Source of the DNA: Sphingobacterium spiritivorum
GTDB lineage: Bacteria > Bacteroidota > Bacteroidia > Sphingobacteriales > Sphingobacteriaceae
DNA length: 64,000 bases
Direction of reading: 5' to 3'
NCBI RefSeq assembly: GCF_016724845.1
Contig: NZ_CP068082.1
Span: forward strand, 2,976,001 to 3,040,000
Positions within the stretch are counted from its first letter, which is position 1. The number at the start of each line of letters is the position of its first letter. Shown here piece after piece: positions 1-9,061 of the stretch. The notes under the pieces are model-generated. The model made no database searches. It had not been told where the DNA came from and worked only from the letters and a program-made list of their open reading frames with translations. Position numbers and translations under genes: made by a program.

Positions 1-1
1 T

Positions 2-1549
2 CCCGACATGACCAACAAAAGAAGCTACATGCCAAAATTGACATATGGTAATGTAGTAGATAAAAAATTGGACATCAATACCGGTCTTTATAAGCTTGAT
101 GTTAAGGAAACTCCTTTTTCTCAGATTAATGATCAGACCAGCAATTATGTGAAATTAGGTATCGGTAATTTTAATACTATCCTGGGAGAGGGATATTTCT
201 CCTACGATCAATATGAAAATGTAAGAATCGGTGGTTTTGTGAAGCATCTGAGCCAAAAGGGTGATATCGAAAATCAACGTTTTTCAAAACAAGAAGTAGG
301 TGTATTTGGCAGACGTGTCTATGATGCCTTTACCGTTGATGGATTAGTCGGATATAATCGCTATGCCACCCGCTTCTACGGAAACCCGTTGGATGTAAAT
401 GGTGTATCACTGAATCCGGATCCGGAGAAACAAGCTTTCAATGATATCTATTTCACCGGAGAGCTGACCAGCAACTACGATCCAAACAATGAAAATGCAC
501 TGAGCTACTCAGCAAAAGCGGATGCTTATACATACAAAGACCAGTTTGCGGCCAAGGAAAACTCTATTGCCTTGTCAGGTTACCTGAACAAGAGAATGCG
601 TGCATTCAATATCGGAGCAAACCTTAGTGTGGATGTAAATAGTATTAACGGTACTGACAATGTAGACGGCAAAACCAAGAACTCTGTTGCCAGTATCAAT
701 CCATACATCAGCTTCAAAGGAGATAATTATGTGATTACATTAGGAGCTAATTTAGTTTCAGAATTCGGAGATTCTTCCCGGTTCAATGTATTTCCTTCTG
801 CAGAAGTAGACTTCTCCTTAGTTCCGGAATATATTCATCTGTTCGGGGGGGTAAACGGAAATGTTAAGAAAGCATCTTTGCGCTCATTCACCAATCAGAA
901 TCCTTACCTGAGTCCTGATCTGAGTATGATCAATACTATAGAAAGATTGAATTTCTTCGGAGGTATAAAAGGAAATGCCGGAGCAACATTTGGCTATAAG
1001 GTACAGGTAATGTACAAACAAATTGAAGGACTTCCTTTATTTGTCAATAACAGAGAAACACCTTACCGTTTTGATCTTGTTTACGACGGATTGGGAGAAG
1101 ATGCTGCTAAATATTTCGGTTTACAGGGAGAGATTAATGTTCGTTTGTCGGATGTAGTCAATTTGGGAGGTCGTCTGAATATTGATCAGTACACTATGCA
1201 ACAGGAAGAAGAAGCATGGCATATGCCTAAAATGAAACTGGCCGCAAATGCACGTTTTAACATCTCTGAAAAACTGTATATCGATGCAGAGGCACTGTTC
1301 CAGGGAGATACCTATGCCCGTGAATATACATACACCGTCAATGGAAGTACAGTAGATATTTCTCAAGGATATAAGAAAGTGACATTACCATCTTTCTTTG
1401 ACCTGAATGCCGGAGCAGAGTACCGTGCAACTAAACATTTAGGGATCTTTGTGAAAGCAAATAATATATTCAATAAAGAATACCAACGCTACCAGTACTA
1501 CCCTCGTTTAGGATTTAATATACTGGGAGGGCTTAATTACTCCTTTTAA
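2..1549 (+). CDS. TonB-dependent receptor, C-terminal part (5' end outside window)
   Basis: The frame is open from base 2, before the first ATG at 8, so the gene starts upstream and only about 515 residues are seen. These are rich in alternating hydrophobic and aromatic beta-strand segments with polar turns, as in a TonB-dependent outer-membrane barrel. The C-terminus has a typical end for this family: an Asn-Asn-Ile-Phe-Asn-Lys-Glu-Tyr motif, then a final strand ending in Asn-Tyr-Ser-Phe. The plug domain and TonB box are not visible. Such receptors import siderophores, glycans or other ligands using TonB/ExbB/ExbD energy, and homologues of those three genes lie just downstream. The substrate cannot be told. 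Confidence 0.8.
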   Translation, partial: PDMTNKRSYMPKLTYGNVVDKKLDINTGLYKLDVKETPFSQINDQTSNYVKLGIGNFNTILGEGYFSYDQYENVRIGGFVKHLSQKGDIENQRFSKQEVGVFGRRVYDAFTVDGLVGYNRYATRFYGNPLDVNGVSLNPDPEKQAFNDIYFTGELTSNYDPNNENALSYSAKADAYTYKDQFAAKENSIALSGYLNKRMRAFNIGANLSVDVNSINGTDNVDGKTKNSVASINPYISFKGDNYVITLGANLVSEFGDSSRFNVFPSAEVDFSLVPEYIHLFGGVNGNVKKASLRSFTNQNPYLSPDLSMINTIERLNFFGGIKGNAGATFGYKVQVMYKQIEGLPLFVNNRETPYRFDLVYDGLGEDAAKYFGLQGEINVRLSDVVNLGGRLNIDQYTMQQEEEAWHMPKMKLAANARFNISEKLYIDAEALFQGDTYAREYTYTVNGSTVDISQGYKKVTLPSFFDLNAGAEYRATKHLGIFVKANNIFNKEYQRYQYYPRLGFNILGGLNYSF

Positions 1550-1559
1550 TTTAAAATAG

Positions 1560-1567
1560 TAACTTTG
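1560..1567 (+). promoter_or_regulatory. Bacteroidota -7 element (TAACTTTG)
   Basis: TAACTTTG matches the Bacteroidota -7 consensus TAnnTTTG and lies 22 bases before the ATG of the HU/SPOR gene. I see no clear TTG -33 element at the expected spacing. It would start the transcript for the HU/SPOR-exbB-exbD-tonB-folC run. Confidence 0.45.
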
Positions 1568-1589
1568 CGTCCCAACGATATTGATAAGG

Positions 1590-2654
1590 ATGAATTTAGG
1601 AAAAAGCATAAATCATGTACTGAAAAGACACACCGAAGTAAAGGTAAATGGAATAGGTGTCTTTAAGCGAAAACATACTCCTGCGACTTTTGATCAAAGT
1701 CGCAATGCTTTTTTACCGCCTATCAATTATCTGGAACTGGATACGCAGGCGGATACCGGCTATGACTTTGTCACATATGTACAGCGTCAGCAACAGGTAG
1801 ATCGTAATCAGGCAGAGTCCATTGTTCAAACGGAGGTTAGCAAGATCAAAGAGGAGTTGTTGCAATCCGGTCAGGCCAAACTGGATGATCTTGGATATCT
1901 GGTAAACTATGGAAATACTTATGTATTTAAACCTTTAGACCTTACCGGATTTCATTTTGAACCCATACAGGACGTAGACGATAAGATCCGGAGTTTAGAA
2001 AAGGAGATTATTCCGTCGCAGGAGACAATACCGGCAAAAGTACTGCCTCCGGCAATACCAGTACCGGAAGTACCTGTAGAAAGAGAGCAAGCAAAACCTG
2101 TAGTACAGGAGCCTGTAAATACGATCAGAGAAGAGTTTGTATTTGAGGATGAGCGAAGATCGAGTAATACCATTTGGTATATTATTTCAGCAGTAATAGC
2201 AATTGGTCTGATAGGAGGGCTGTACTATTGGGATACTTACTATAATAAGCCGCAGACTCCGGCTCCTGTTGTAAAACAGGATACGTTGAGAGATACAATT
2301 CCCTCAACTCCTAAAGATACCGTTGCAGGATTAGTACCCTTAGATACAACAGTTCATGAGATGCCTGCAAAGGATAGTGTAGAAATACATCCGGGAGCAA
2401 AGGAACCACAAGCCGGGCATGAATACCAGATCGTTATCGGATCACATGCGGGATGGACAATGGCAAAAGAACAGGTCGATGCCATGCATAAGAAAGGATA
2501 TACACAAGTCTATATCCATGAAAGCAAGAAGTCCAAGAAATGGAAAAAAGTAGTCTGGAAATCATTTTCAACACTTGAAGAAGCACAGAAGGAACTGAAA
2601 CATGTTCAGGAGACAATTGAACCTCAGGCCTTCTACGAACGGATAAAGAATTAA
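1590..2654 (+). CDS. HU-like DNA-binding / SPOR-domain membrane protein
   Basis: 354 residues from the ATG at 1590 (a TTG nine bases upstream is in frame but less likely). Residues 1 to about 115 resemble the paired HU-like domains of the CCDC81-type bacterial family. A Pro/Glu-rich linker follows, then one membrane helix at about 193-215, then a second Pro/Thr linker. The C-terminal SPOR domain is at about 278-354 and begins EYQIVIGS. SPOR domains bind denuded septal peptidoglycan, and HU-like domains bind DNA. With the helix between them, the HU part would be cytoplasmic and the SPOR part periplasmic. It heads the exbB-exbD-tonB-folC run. A role linking chromosome and cell wall is inference. 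Confidence 0.8.
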   Translation: MNLGKSINHVLKRHTEVKVNGIGVFKRKHTPATFDQSRNAFLPPINYLELDTQADTGYDFVTYVQRQQQVDRNQAESIVQTEVSKIKEELLQSGQAKLDDLGYLVNYGNTYVFKPLDLTGFHFEPIQDVDDKIRSLEKEIIPSQETIPAKVLPPAIPVPEVPVEREQAKPVVQEPVNTIREEFVFEDERRSSNTIWYIISAVIAIGLIGGLYYWDTYYNKPQTPAPVVKQDTLRDTIPSTPKDTVAGLVPLDTTVHEMPAKDSVEIHPGAKEPQAGHEYQIVIGSHAGWTMAKEQVDAMHKKGYTQVYIHESKKSKKWKKVVWKSFSTLEEAQKELKHVQETIEPQAFYERIKN

Positions 2655-2690
2655 ACTGAAAACTAGAACATTAAATATTTAAATAGCATT

Positions 2691-3392
2691 ATGTCATTGA
2701 TTCAAGACACAGCATTAGCATTAGACTCGTTAGGTCAGGCAGCACAGCAACCTATACAGATGGCGACACAGGAAGAAACAAATCTGATCCAGCTTTTGAT
2801 GAAAGGCGGATGGATTATGTGGCCCATTGCCTTTTTGTTTTTCTTAGGATTGGTCATCTTTCTGGAACGTTATATTACCATTCGTAAAGCGTCTAAGTTT
2901 GATAACGGATTGATGTCACAAATCAAAAGTAACGTGATGTCTGGTAAACTGGATGCCGCTGTAGCAGTGTGCCGTTCCAGTAATACACCTTTATCGAGAA
3001 TGTTGCAGAAAGGACTGTTACGTGTAGGTCGCCCTATCAAAGATATAGAAGGAGCTATCGAGAACATCGGTAAGATCGAAGTCTCTAAACTGGAGAAAAA
3101 TATTAATATTTTAGGGATTATTGCAGGTATCGCACCGATGCTTGGTTTCGTAGGTACGATCTTCGGGGTAATCCAGATCTTCCGTGATGTGGAGGCTGTA
3201 GGTGGTATTGATATCGGTTCGGTATCAGGAGGTCTCTATGTGAAAATGATTTCGTCCGCATCCGGATTGACTGTTGGTATCCTGGCGTATATCGGATATC
3301 ATGCACTTAACATGATGGTAGAGCGTTTGATCCTTAGAATGGAAACGGATGCAGTAGAATTTATTGACTTATTAGACGAACCGGGAGCATAA
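2691..3392 (+). CDS. exbB: MotA/TolQ/ExbB proton channel family protein
   Basis: 233 residues. An N-terminal extension is followed by a first membrane helix near residues 40-60 (GGWIMWPIAF onward). The conserved ExbB/TolQ core has a cytoplasmic loop and two more helices carrying GIIAGIAPMLGFVGTIFGVI and the GLTVGILAYIGY segment. It forms the proton channel that, with ExbD, energises TonB at the inner membrane. It lies 36 bases after the HU/SPOR gene and 31 before exbD. The exbB-exbD-tonB order and the neighbouring receptor favour a TonB system over Tol-Pal, although TolQ cannot be excluded by sequence alone. Confidence 0.92.
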   Translation: MSLIQDTALALDSLGQAAQQPIQMATQEETNLIQLLMKGGWIMWPIAFLFFLGLVIFLERYITIRKASKFDNGLMSQIKSNVMSGKLDAAVAVCRSSNTPLSRMLQKGLLRVGRPIKDIEGAIENIGKIEVSKLEKNINILGIIAGIAPMLGFVGTIFGVIQIFRDVEAVGGIDIGSVSGGLYVKMISSASGLTVGILAYIGYHALNMMVERLILRMETDAVEFIDLLDEPGA

Positions 3393-3423
3393 GCTATAAG
3401 GCTCTTTTAGAAAGGATTTAATT

Positions 3424-3834
3424 ATGAATATTCGTAATAGAAGGAACAGACCTTCTGCCGAGGTACATACTGCAGCATTGAATGATATCATGTTTTTCCT
3501 GATGTTATTCTTTCTGTTGGCCTCTGCCGTGTCCAATCCTCAGGTCGTGAAATTACTTTTACCAAGATCAAGTGCGGGAGAACAGTCTGTGGCCAAGAAA
3601 ACCATGACCGTATCCATTACAAGTGATCTGCAGTATCACGTAGATAAACAGATAGTTCCATACGAGAGTCTGGAACCCTTAATACAATCAAGAATGGCAT
3701 CCGGAGAAGAATTGACTATTATGCTTTATGCAGACAGTAGCGTTCCTATCCAGAATGTAATTTCTGTCATGGATGTAGCGAACAGGTTAAAAATTAAGTT
3801 AGTATTAGCAACAGAGCCGAGGAAAGATAAATAG
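3424..3834 (+). CDS. exbD: ExbD/TolR family biopolymer transport protein
   Basis: 136 residues with a short basic N-terminus (MNIRNRRNRPSAEV), one membrane helix at about 22-42 that carries the conserved Asp (LNDIMFFLMLFFLLASA), and a periplasmic domain of about 90 residues. The membrane Asp is the proton-binding residue of the family. It works with ExbB to drive TonB. It sits between exbB and tonB in the same orientation, so one transcript is likely. Confidence 0.92.
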   Translation: MNIRNRRNRPSAEVHTAALNDIMFFLMLFFLLASAVSNPQVVKLLLPRSSAGEQSVAKKTMTVSITSDLQYHVDKQIVPYESLEPLIQSRMASGEELTIMLYADSSVPIQNVISVMDVANRLKIKLVLATEPRKDK

Positions 3835-3909
3835 TATTGTTACTTATTATCTGATCAAAAGGCCTGATTTTTGACTGTTTAATTTTGATTTTTTAATTTT
3901 GATTATATC

Positions 3910-4731
3910 ATGCAATATCATCTTCAAGAAGAAAATAACCTTCCTAAAGCATTAGGGATATCCTCCATAATCATGGGGATATTAGTTGCTATAGGTTTTT
4001 TCATTGTGTTCAACAAGGAGTTGCCAAAGATTGGTATGGGAGGTATCATAGTCAACTATGGTACTTCGGAAGAAGGGATGGGAGATGATTATATGAGCGT
4101 AGAGGAACCTTCAATGGATCCCAATGCCAATAATGTAAAGCCGGATAAAATAGATCCGACAGAAACACCTACTCCAACCCCTACACAACAGGTCTCTGAT
4201 GATGCTGTAGCGACTCAGGATATTGATGATGCACCGGCTATTACAAAGACAGAGAAACCCGTGAAAGTAAAAGCGACAGAGACAACGACGGAGAAGAAAA
4301 ACAGTACACCTGCTGTCAACCCCAATGCATTGTACAAAGGAAAGAAAAATAACGGAACGGGCTCCGGTGATGGTACCGGTACTACACCGGGTAATCAGGG
4401 GAGCAAGTTAGGAGATCCTCTGGCACCGAATTATGGTGAAGGAGGTTCCGGAGATGGCAATATGATGTTATCGATTGCCAACAGACGTTTCGTTGTAAGA
4501 CCCAATATTGATGACAAAGGTCAGCAGTCTGGAAAAGTTGCCGTAGAAATACGTGTAGCACCTAACGGTACGATTACATATGCACGTGCAGGCGTTAAAG
4601 GGACTACTTTACCTGACCGCTCGTTATGGGAGAAATGTGAAAGAGCCGTGCGTGGTGCCCGACTGAATGAATTGGAAAAAGCACCGGATTCGCAGACAGG
4701 AGTTATTGTATTCAACTTCAGAGTTAGATAA
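3910..4731 (+). CDS. tonB: Energy transducer TonB
   Basis: 273 residues. One signal-anchor helix lies at about 15-36. A long low-complexity periplasmic spacer, rich in Pro/Thr and then Gly/Ser/Asn (about 60-185), precedes a C-terminal TonB domain at about 190-273. That domain contains GKVAVEIRVAPNGTI and ends VIVFNFRVR. The protein spans the periplasm and passes proton-motive energy from ExbB/ExbD to outer-membrane receptors such as the one at the window start. The Gly-rich spacer is unusual beside the classic Pro-Lys/Pro-Glu type but common in Bacteroidota TonB-like proteins. Confidence 0.88.
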   Translation: MQYHLQEENNLPKALGISSIIMGILVAIGFFIVFNKELPKIGMGGIIVNYGTSEEGMGDDYMSVEEPSMDPNANNVKPDKIDPTETPTPTPTQQVSDDAVATQDIDDAPAITKTEKPVKVKATETTTEKKNSTPAVNPNALYKGKKNNGTGSGDGTGTTPGNQGSKLGDPLAPNYGEGGSGDGNMMLSIANRRFVVRPNIDDKGQQSGKVAVEIRVAPNGTITYARAGVKGTTLPDRSLWEKCERAVRGARLNELEKAPDSQTGVIVFNFRVR

Positions 4732-4743
4732 GTTTCATTTGCT

Positions 4744-6054
4744 ATGAAAGCATATAAAGAGGTAATCGAGTATCTGTATACTCGATTACCTATGTTTACC
4801 CGTGAAGGTGTTTCTGCCTATAAGAAAGACCTTGATAATACCATCGCACTTTGCCAGGCGTTAGGCAATCCTCAGGACAAATTCAAATCTATACATATTG
4901 CAGGTACAAACGGCAAAGGATCTTCCTCCCATATGCTGGCTTCGGTACTGGCATCAGCAGGATATAAAACCGGTCTCTATACCTCACCGCATTTAGTTGA
5001 TTTCAGAGAGCGGATCCGGGTCAACGGAGAAGTTATCCCCGAACAGGATGTTATAGAATTTGTCGAAACACAGCAATCTCTTATAGAAAAGGTACAGCCT
5101 TCATTTTTTGAAGTGACAGTCGCCATGGCATTTGATTACTTTGCAAAAGCTCAGGTAGATGTCGCTATTATCGAAGTAGGATTAGGCGGACGCCTGGACA
5201 GTACAAATATTATCCGTCCGGAGCTATGTCTTATTACAAACATCGGTATGGATCATATGAATCTGTTAGGAGATACCTTGCAGGAAATAGCAGGGGAGAA
5301 AGCTGGCATTATCAAAGCAAATACCCCGGTTGTTATTTCTGAAAGAGATCCGCGTACAGCACAGGTATTTGAAGAGATCGCTGAGGAAAAAAAGGCTCCG
5401 ATCCGGTTTGCATCGGATGTATTGGAAGCAACGATTACTTCCCGCCATCTTTCTGGTATGCAGGTATCTGTCACTGACAAAATAACTTCTCTGACAGAAC
5501 AATATGATCTTGATCTGACGGGGTCATATCAGTTAAAGAATCTAATAGGAGTTTTGACGGCAGTTGAAGAGTTAAACCATATAAACTTTACTATTCCTTC
5601 TGACCGGCTCCGGGAAGGTCTGAGTCATGTTCAGCAGTATACAGGATTGCAGGGAAGGTGGCAGACAATCTATACAGAGCCGTTGACCATCTGTGACACC
5701 GGACATAATGAAGATGGTATTCGTGAAGTTCTTAAAAATCTCCAACTTACGCCTTACAAGGTACTTCATATTGTAATGGGGGCAATGAAAGATAAAGACC
5801 TTGAACATATCCTGCCTTTACTTCCGAAAGAAGCAATATATTATTTCTCCAGCCCCGATATGCCCAGAGCGATGCCTGCAGAAGAACTGTCTGCTGCGGC
5901 CTTAAGTTATGGTCTTCAGGGAAAACCTTACTCCAGTGTGATGCAGGCGTTCACTGCTGCAAAACAGGCTTATCAGGCAGGGGATTTGGTTTTTATAGGA
6001 GGTAGTAATTTTGTGGTGGCAGAGGTTTTGACTGCTCTTGAAAATAAAGCATAA
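4744..6054 (+). CDS. folC: Bifunctional folylpolyglutamate synthase / dihydrofolate synthase
   Basis: 436 residues, normal for FolC. The ATP-binding loop GTNGKGSSSHMLASVL is near residue 54. The Mur-ligase-like central motif (VGLGGRLDSTN) and the GMDHMNLLGDTL segment follow, with a C-terminal ligase domain that includes CDTGHNEDGI. FolC adds glutamate to dihydropteroate and to tetrahydrofolates in the cytoplasm. It starts 12 bases after tonB, so it probably shares the transcript despite the unrelated function. A strong hairpin terminator follows directly. Confidence 0.95.
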   Translation: MKAYKEVIEYLYTRLPMFTREGVSAYKKDLDNTIALCQALGNPQDKFKSIHIAGTNGKGSSSHMLASVLASAGYKTGLYTSPHLVDFRERIRVNGEVIPEQDVIEFVETQQSLIEKVQPSFFEVTVAMAFDYFAKAQVDVAIIEVGLGGRLDSTNIIRPELCLITNIGMDHMNLLGDTLQEIAGEKAGIIKANTPVVISERDPRTAQVFEEIAEEKKAPIRFASDVLEATITSRHLSGMQVSVTDKITSLTEQYDLDLTGSYQLKNLIGVLTAVEELNHINFTIPSDRLREGLSHVQQYTGLQGRWQTIYTEPLTICDTGHNEDGIREVLKNLQLTPYKVLHIVMGAMKDKDLEHILPLLPKEAIYYFSSPDMPRAMPAEELSAAALSYGLQGKPYSSVMQAFTAAKQAYQAGDLVFIGGSNFVVAEVLTALENKA

Positions 6055-6055
6055 G

Positions 6056-6090
6056 AAAAGGAGTTGCTACACAAATAGCAACTCCTTTTT
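6056..6090. terminator. Bidirectional hairpin terminator, folC / ansA
   Basis: A perfect inverted repeat (AAAAGGAGTTGCTA with its complement, six-base loop) is flanked by A and T runs. It sits between the converging folC and asparaginase genes, so it can end transcription from both sides. Confidence 0.85.
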
Positions 6091-6112
6091 AAGATATCAT
6101 CGTAAAATTTTC

Positions 6113-7135
6113 CTAATCATTTACAGTCAGCTCACCCCGGATATCTTTTTCTATCCAGTACGCTACATCTTTTTGATCTTCAAATTCTCCCTGTAAGTAC
6201 ATAAGTTTGGTTACTGCTGCTTCAAAGGTCATATCATAGCCATTCAGCACTCCGATTGATTTCAGTCCCTGACTTGTTTCATAGCGTCCCAGTTCGACAG
6301 ATCCAACTTTACATTGGGAGATATTCAGAATATTTTTACCCTTATCTATCGCTTCCTTTAACAGGTCGAGAAACCATTCATCTGTAGTCGTATTACCGGA
6401 TCCAAATGTTTCCATGACGATAGACCGGACATCCGAATTCAGTATGGTACGGATAGTATTGGCATTCATTCCCGGGAAGAGTTTCAATACAGCCACTCTG
6501 TCATCCAGTTTCGTATGCAGGATAAATTGTTTATATCTATTATCTAATAGGGCTTCATTGTTATACTTCAGGTGTATACCAGCTTCTACAAGAACAGGGT
6601 AATTTGGAGAGCGAAAAGCTTCAAATTTGGCTGAATTGTATTTGAAGGAACGGTTTCCTCTGAATAATTTGTTGTCAAACAAGATACATACCTCCTGAAT
6701 AAGGGAAGTTCCGTTCACCTGAGCAGATGCAATTTCCAATGCCGTCATGAGATTTTCACGGGCATCTGTACGAATTTCGCCAATCGGAAGCTGTGATCCT
6801 GAAAGGATAACCGGTTTTTGTAATCCCTCCAGCATAAAACTCAATACAGAGGCAGAAAATGCCATTGTATCTGATCCGTGAAGAATCACAAACCCGTCAT
6901 AGTGGTCATAGTTTTGCTTCACAATATTGGCCATCTCAATCCAAACTGTTGGATTCATATTAGAAGAATCAATGATAGGTGTGAAGGAATGTACCGTGAG
7001 TTTGTAATTCAGTCTGCTCAGATCGGGCAGATTCCGGGCAATCAGTTCGAAGTCGAAAGGTACAAATGATCCGGTCAGTTCGTCTTTGACCATTCCGATA
7101 GTACCGCCTGTATAGATAATAAAGATATTATGCAT
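6113..7135 (-). CDS. ansA: Type I L-asparaginase
   Basis: 340 residues, no signal peptide, so cytoplasmic. The first catalytic motif YTGGTIGM lies at residues 8-15 and the second, LHGSDTMAFSAS, near 84. Both threonine motifs needed for asparagine hydrolysis are intact, and the GSQLPIGEIRTDAREN stretch is typical of the AnsA type. It converts asparagine to aspartate and ammonia. The tatD gene lies upstream with an eight-base gap, so the two are probably co-transcribed. Confidence 0.93.
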   Translation of the reverse strand: MHNIFIIYTGGTIGMVKDELTGSFVPFDFELIARNLPDLSRLNYKLTVHSFTPIIDSSNMNPTVWIEMANIVKQNYDHYDGFVILHGSDTMAFSASVLSFMLEGLQKPVILSGSQLPIGEIRTDARENLMTALEIASAQVNGTSLIQEVCILFDNKLFRGNRSFKYNSAKFEAFRSPNYPVLVEAGIHLKYNNEALLDNRYKQFILHTKLDDRVAVLKLFPGMNANTIRTILNSDVRSIVMETFGSGNTTTDEWFLDLLKEAIDKGKNILNISQCKVGSVELGRYETSQGLKSIGVLNGYDMTFEAAVTKLMYLQGEFEDQKDVAYWIEKDIRGELTVND

Positions 7136-7143
7136 GTCTTATT

Positions 7144-7923
7144 TTATATTCCGAATATGCGTTTTGAATTTGCTGTGGTGACAGCTGCTACTTTTTCGAT
7201 GCCGACTTCATGTAGATCGGCTACTTTCTCTGCTATGTAATGTAAATAGCTGCTTTCATTGGGTTTGCCCCTGAACGGAACCGGAGCCAGATATGGAGCG
7301 TCAGTTTCCAGGACGATATGTTCCAGATCGATTTCTTTTACCACAGCATCCAGACCTGATTTTTTGTAAGTGACTACGCCACCTATCCCTAATGCAAATC
7401 CAAGGTCAATTGCCCTTTTGGCCTGATCTAAAGTACCTGTGAAACAATGCAAGACACCGAAGAGCTTATCATCTTTAAGTTCATCGAGTAATTCAAATAA
7501 TTCATCAAAGGCTTCTCTGCAGTGTATATCTATAGGCAATCGCAAATCTTTGGCCCATTGTACCTGAATACGGAATGCTTCTTTCTGAATATTCAGTGTC
7601 GTTTTATCCCAATACAGGTCAAGTCCGATTTCGCCTATAGCATATACTTTATGTGTGGATAAAGCCTCTTCAATGGAGGACAATTCTTCTCTGTAGTTTT
7701 CTTTTACATCGCAGGGATGAAGACCCAGCATTGGAAAACAGTTTTGAGGATAAGCATGCACCGTATCCATTACTTTTGGAATAGATTCGGTATTTACATT
7801 CGGTAAAAATATACGTTCAATACCGCGGTCAAAGCATCGTTGCATTTGTTCCTCCATTAGCGGAGTTCCAATGTGATAATAAAGATGGGTATGTGTGTCT
7901 GTTAAAATATAAGGAGTAGGCAT
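7144..7923 (-). CDS. TatD family metal-dependent hydrolase (DNase)
   Basis: 259 residues of TIM-barrel amidohydrolase type. Metal-binding signatures are in the usual order: TDTHTHLY near the N-terminus, AIGEIGLDLYWDKT, DIHCREA, GVLHCFTG and the C-terminal ETDAPYLAP. The family includes 3'-5' DNases and possible D-aminoacyl-tRNA or RNA-processing enzymes, so the substrate is not fixed by sequence. It is followed closely by ansA. Confidence 0.92.
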   Translation of the reverse strand: MPTPYILTDTHTHLYYHIGTPLMEEQMQRCFDRGIERIFLPNVNTESIPKVMDTVHAYPQNCFPMLGLHPCDVKENYREELSSIEEALSTHKVYAIGEIGLDLYWDKTTLNIQKEAFRIQVQWAKDLRLPIDIHCREAFDELFELLDELKDDKLFGVLHCFTGTLDQAKRAIDLGFALGIGGVVTYKKSGLDAVVKEIDLEHIVLETDAPYLAPVPFRGKPNESSYLHYIAEKVADLHEVGIEKVAAVTTANSKRIFGI

Positions 7924-7989
7924 GTTAAGATGCTGTTAAATCGTGGCTAAATTTAGCATTTTGTGAACAGACGACCTAATTATAAACGA

Positions 7990-8023
7990 AAAAACACGAT
8001 TTGGTTAACCAAATCGTGTTTTT
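7990..8023. terminator. Palindromic hairpin terminator after the FKBP gene
   Basis: A 34-base perfect palindrome centred on GGTTAACC, with A and T runs on its two sides, lies just below the stop of the FKBP gene. It should end the minus-strand nrnA-FKBP transcript. Confidence 0.85.
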
Positions 8024-8043
8024 ATTAATAAAATTTTAAATTT

Positions 8044-9042
8044 CTATTTTGTTTTTGGAGCTGCCTGTGCAGTCGGAGCAACATTTACAGGAGCTGCCTG
8101 TGCAGGTGCCGGTTCTGTTTTAGGTCCCGGTACAACATCCACTAGCTCTACTTCAAAAATCAAAGGAGCATATGGAGGAATAGCACCGCCACCACCACGC
8201 TCGCCATATCCTAATTGTGAAGGAACGATGAAAGTAGCTTTACCACCTTTGTTTAATAACTGCAATCCTTCTGTCCAACCCTGGATTACAGGATCATGAC
8301 CAATACGGAAACGGATAGGTTCGTATTGACGCATTGCGTTGTGAAGTTTGTTCTTTTTAGCCGCTTCAGCATTGTTTGTATCAAATACTTTTCCTGAAGT
8401 CAGGGATCCTGTGTAGTTTACAACTACAGTATCACCTATAGCAGGTTTAACACCTTTACCCTGATCTTTGATAACGTACTGAAGACCGGAAGCAGATTTC
8501 TTAGGCTCTAATTTGTTAGATTTGATGTATCCTGCAATTTTGCTTTCCTCAGATTTTTTCAAACCTTCTAATTCACCTTCAAAGTATTTGTTGATTTGTG
8601 CGTAAAGAGCAGAATCAGTCAGGTTACCTTTTTTGAAATGCTTTCTGACTTTGATTGTAAAGGTTACAAATTTATCTGCAAATTCAACTTTAGGCTGGCT
8701 CATTTTAGCTGCCATAGTATCTACATTCAGACGGAATACCGCACTGTCACCTTCTCCTAAGAATTTGAACATAGAGTTGTAATCTCCTTTGTAAAGTCCA
8801 GGGATACTATCTGGTGCAATATTTACGATTTGCGGTAAACCTAATTCGTACGTACTGTTTAATACAGAGTCTCTGTCAGAAGTAATGACCATATCTACAG
8901 ATAACAAATCACCTGCTTTGGCTTTGTCGCCACCGTTGTCTTTTACTATTTTGTATTCAAGACCACCGTCACCTTTTTTAAAGTTCTGGCAAGCAGTTGA
9001 TAATAATGCAACTGCTGATAATAATAGAATTGATTTCTTCAT
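8044..9042 (-). CDS. FKBP-type peptidyl-prolyl isomerase lipoprotein, two domains
   Basis: 332 residues. A lipoprotein signal ends in a lipobox-like LLSTAC with Cys18. Residues about 28-130 form a degenerate FKBP-like domain and residues about 185-305 a full one (GDTVVVNYTGSL, KVFDTNN, VIQGWTEGLQLL, LGYGERGGGGAIPP, LIFEVELVDV). An Ala/Pro-rich tail ends the protein. It would be a membrane-anchored folding helper in the periplasm. The gene is 19 bases after the nrnA-like gene and ends at a strong terminator. Confidence 0.92.
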   Translation of the reverse strand: MKKSILLLSAVALLSTACQNFKKGDGGLEYKIVKDNGGDKAKAGDLLSVDMVITSDRDSVLNSTYELGLPQIVNIAPDSIPGLYKGDYNSMFKFLGEGDSAVFRLNVDTMAAKMSQPKVEFADKFVTFTIKVRKHFKKGNLTDSALYAQINKYFEGELEGLKKSEESKIAGYIKSNKLEPKKSASGLQYVIKDQGKGVKPAIGDTVVVNYTGSLTSGKVFDTNNAEAAKKNKLHNAMRQYEPIRFRIGHDPVIQGWTEGLQLLNKGGKATFIVPSQLGYGERGGGGAIPPYAPLIFEVELVDVVPGPKTEPAPAQAAPVNVAPTAQAAPKTK

Positions 9043-9061
9043 TTCTGTTTATTCACTATAG

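Noticed and set aside
1121..1366. Minus-strand open frame inside the TonB-dependent receptor gene
   Set aside because: It is an antisense shadow of a well-supported coding region, with no family resemblance; the same applies to other such frames across the window.
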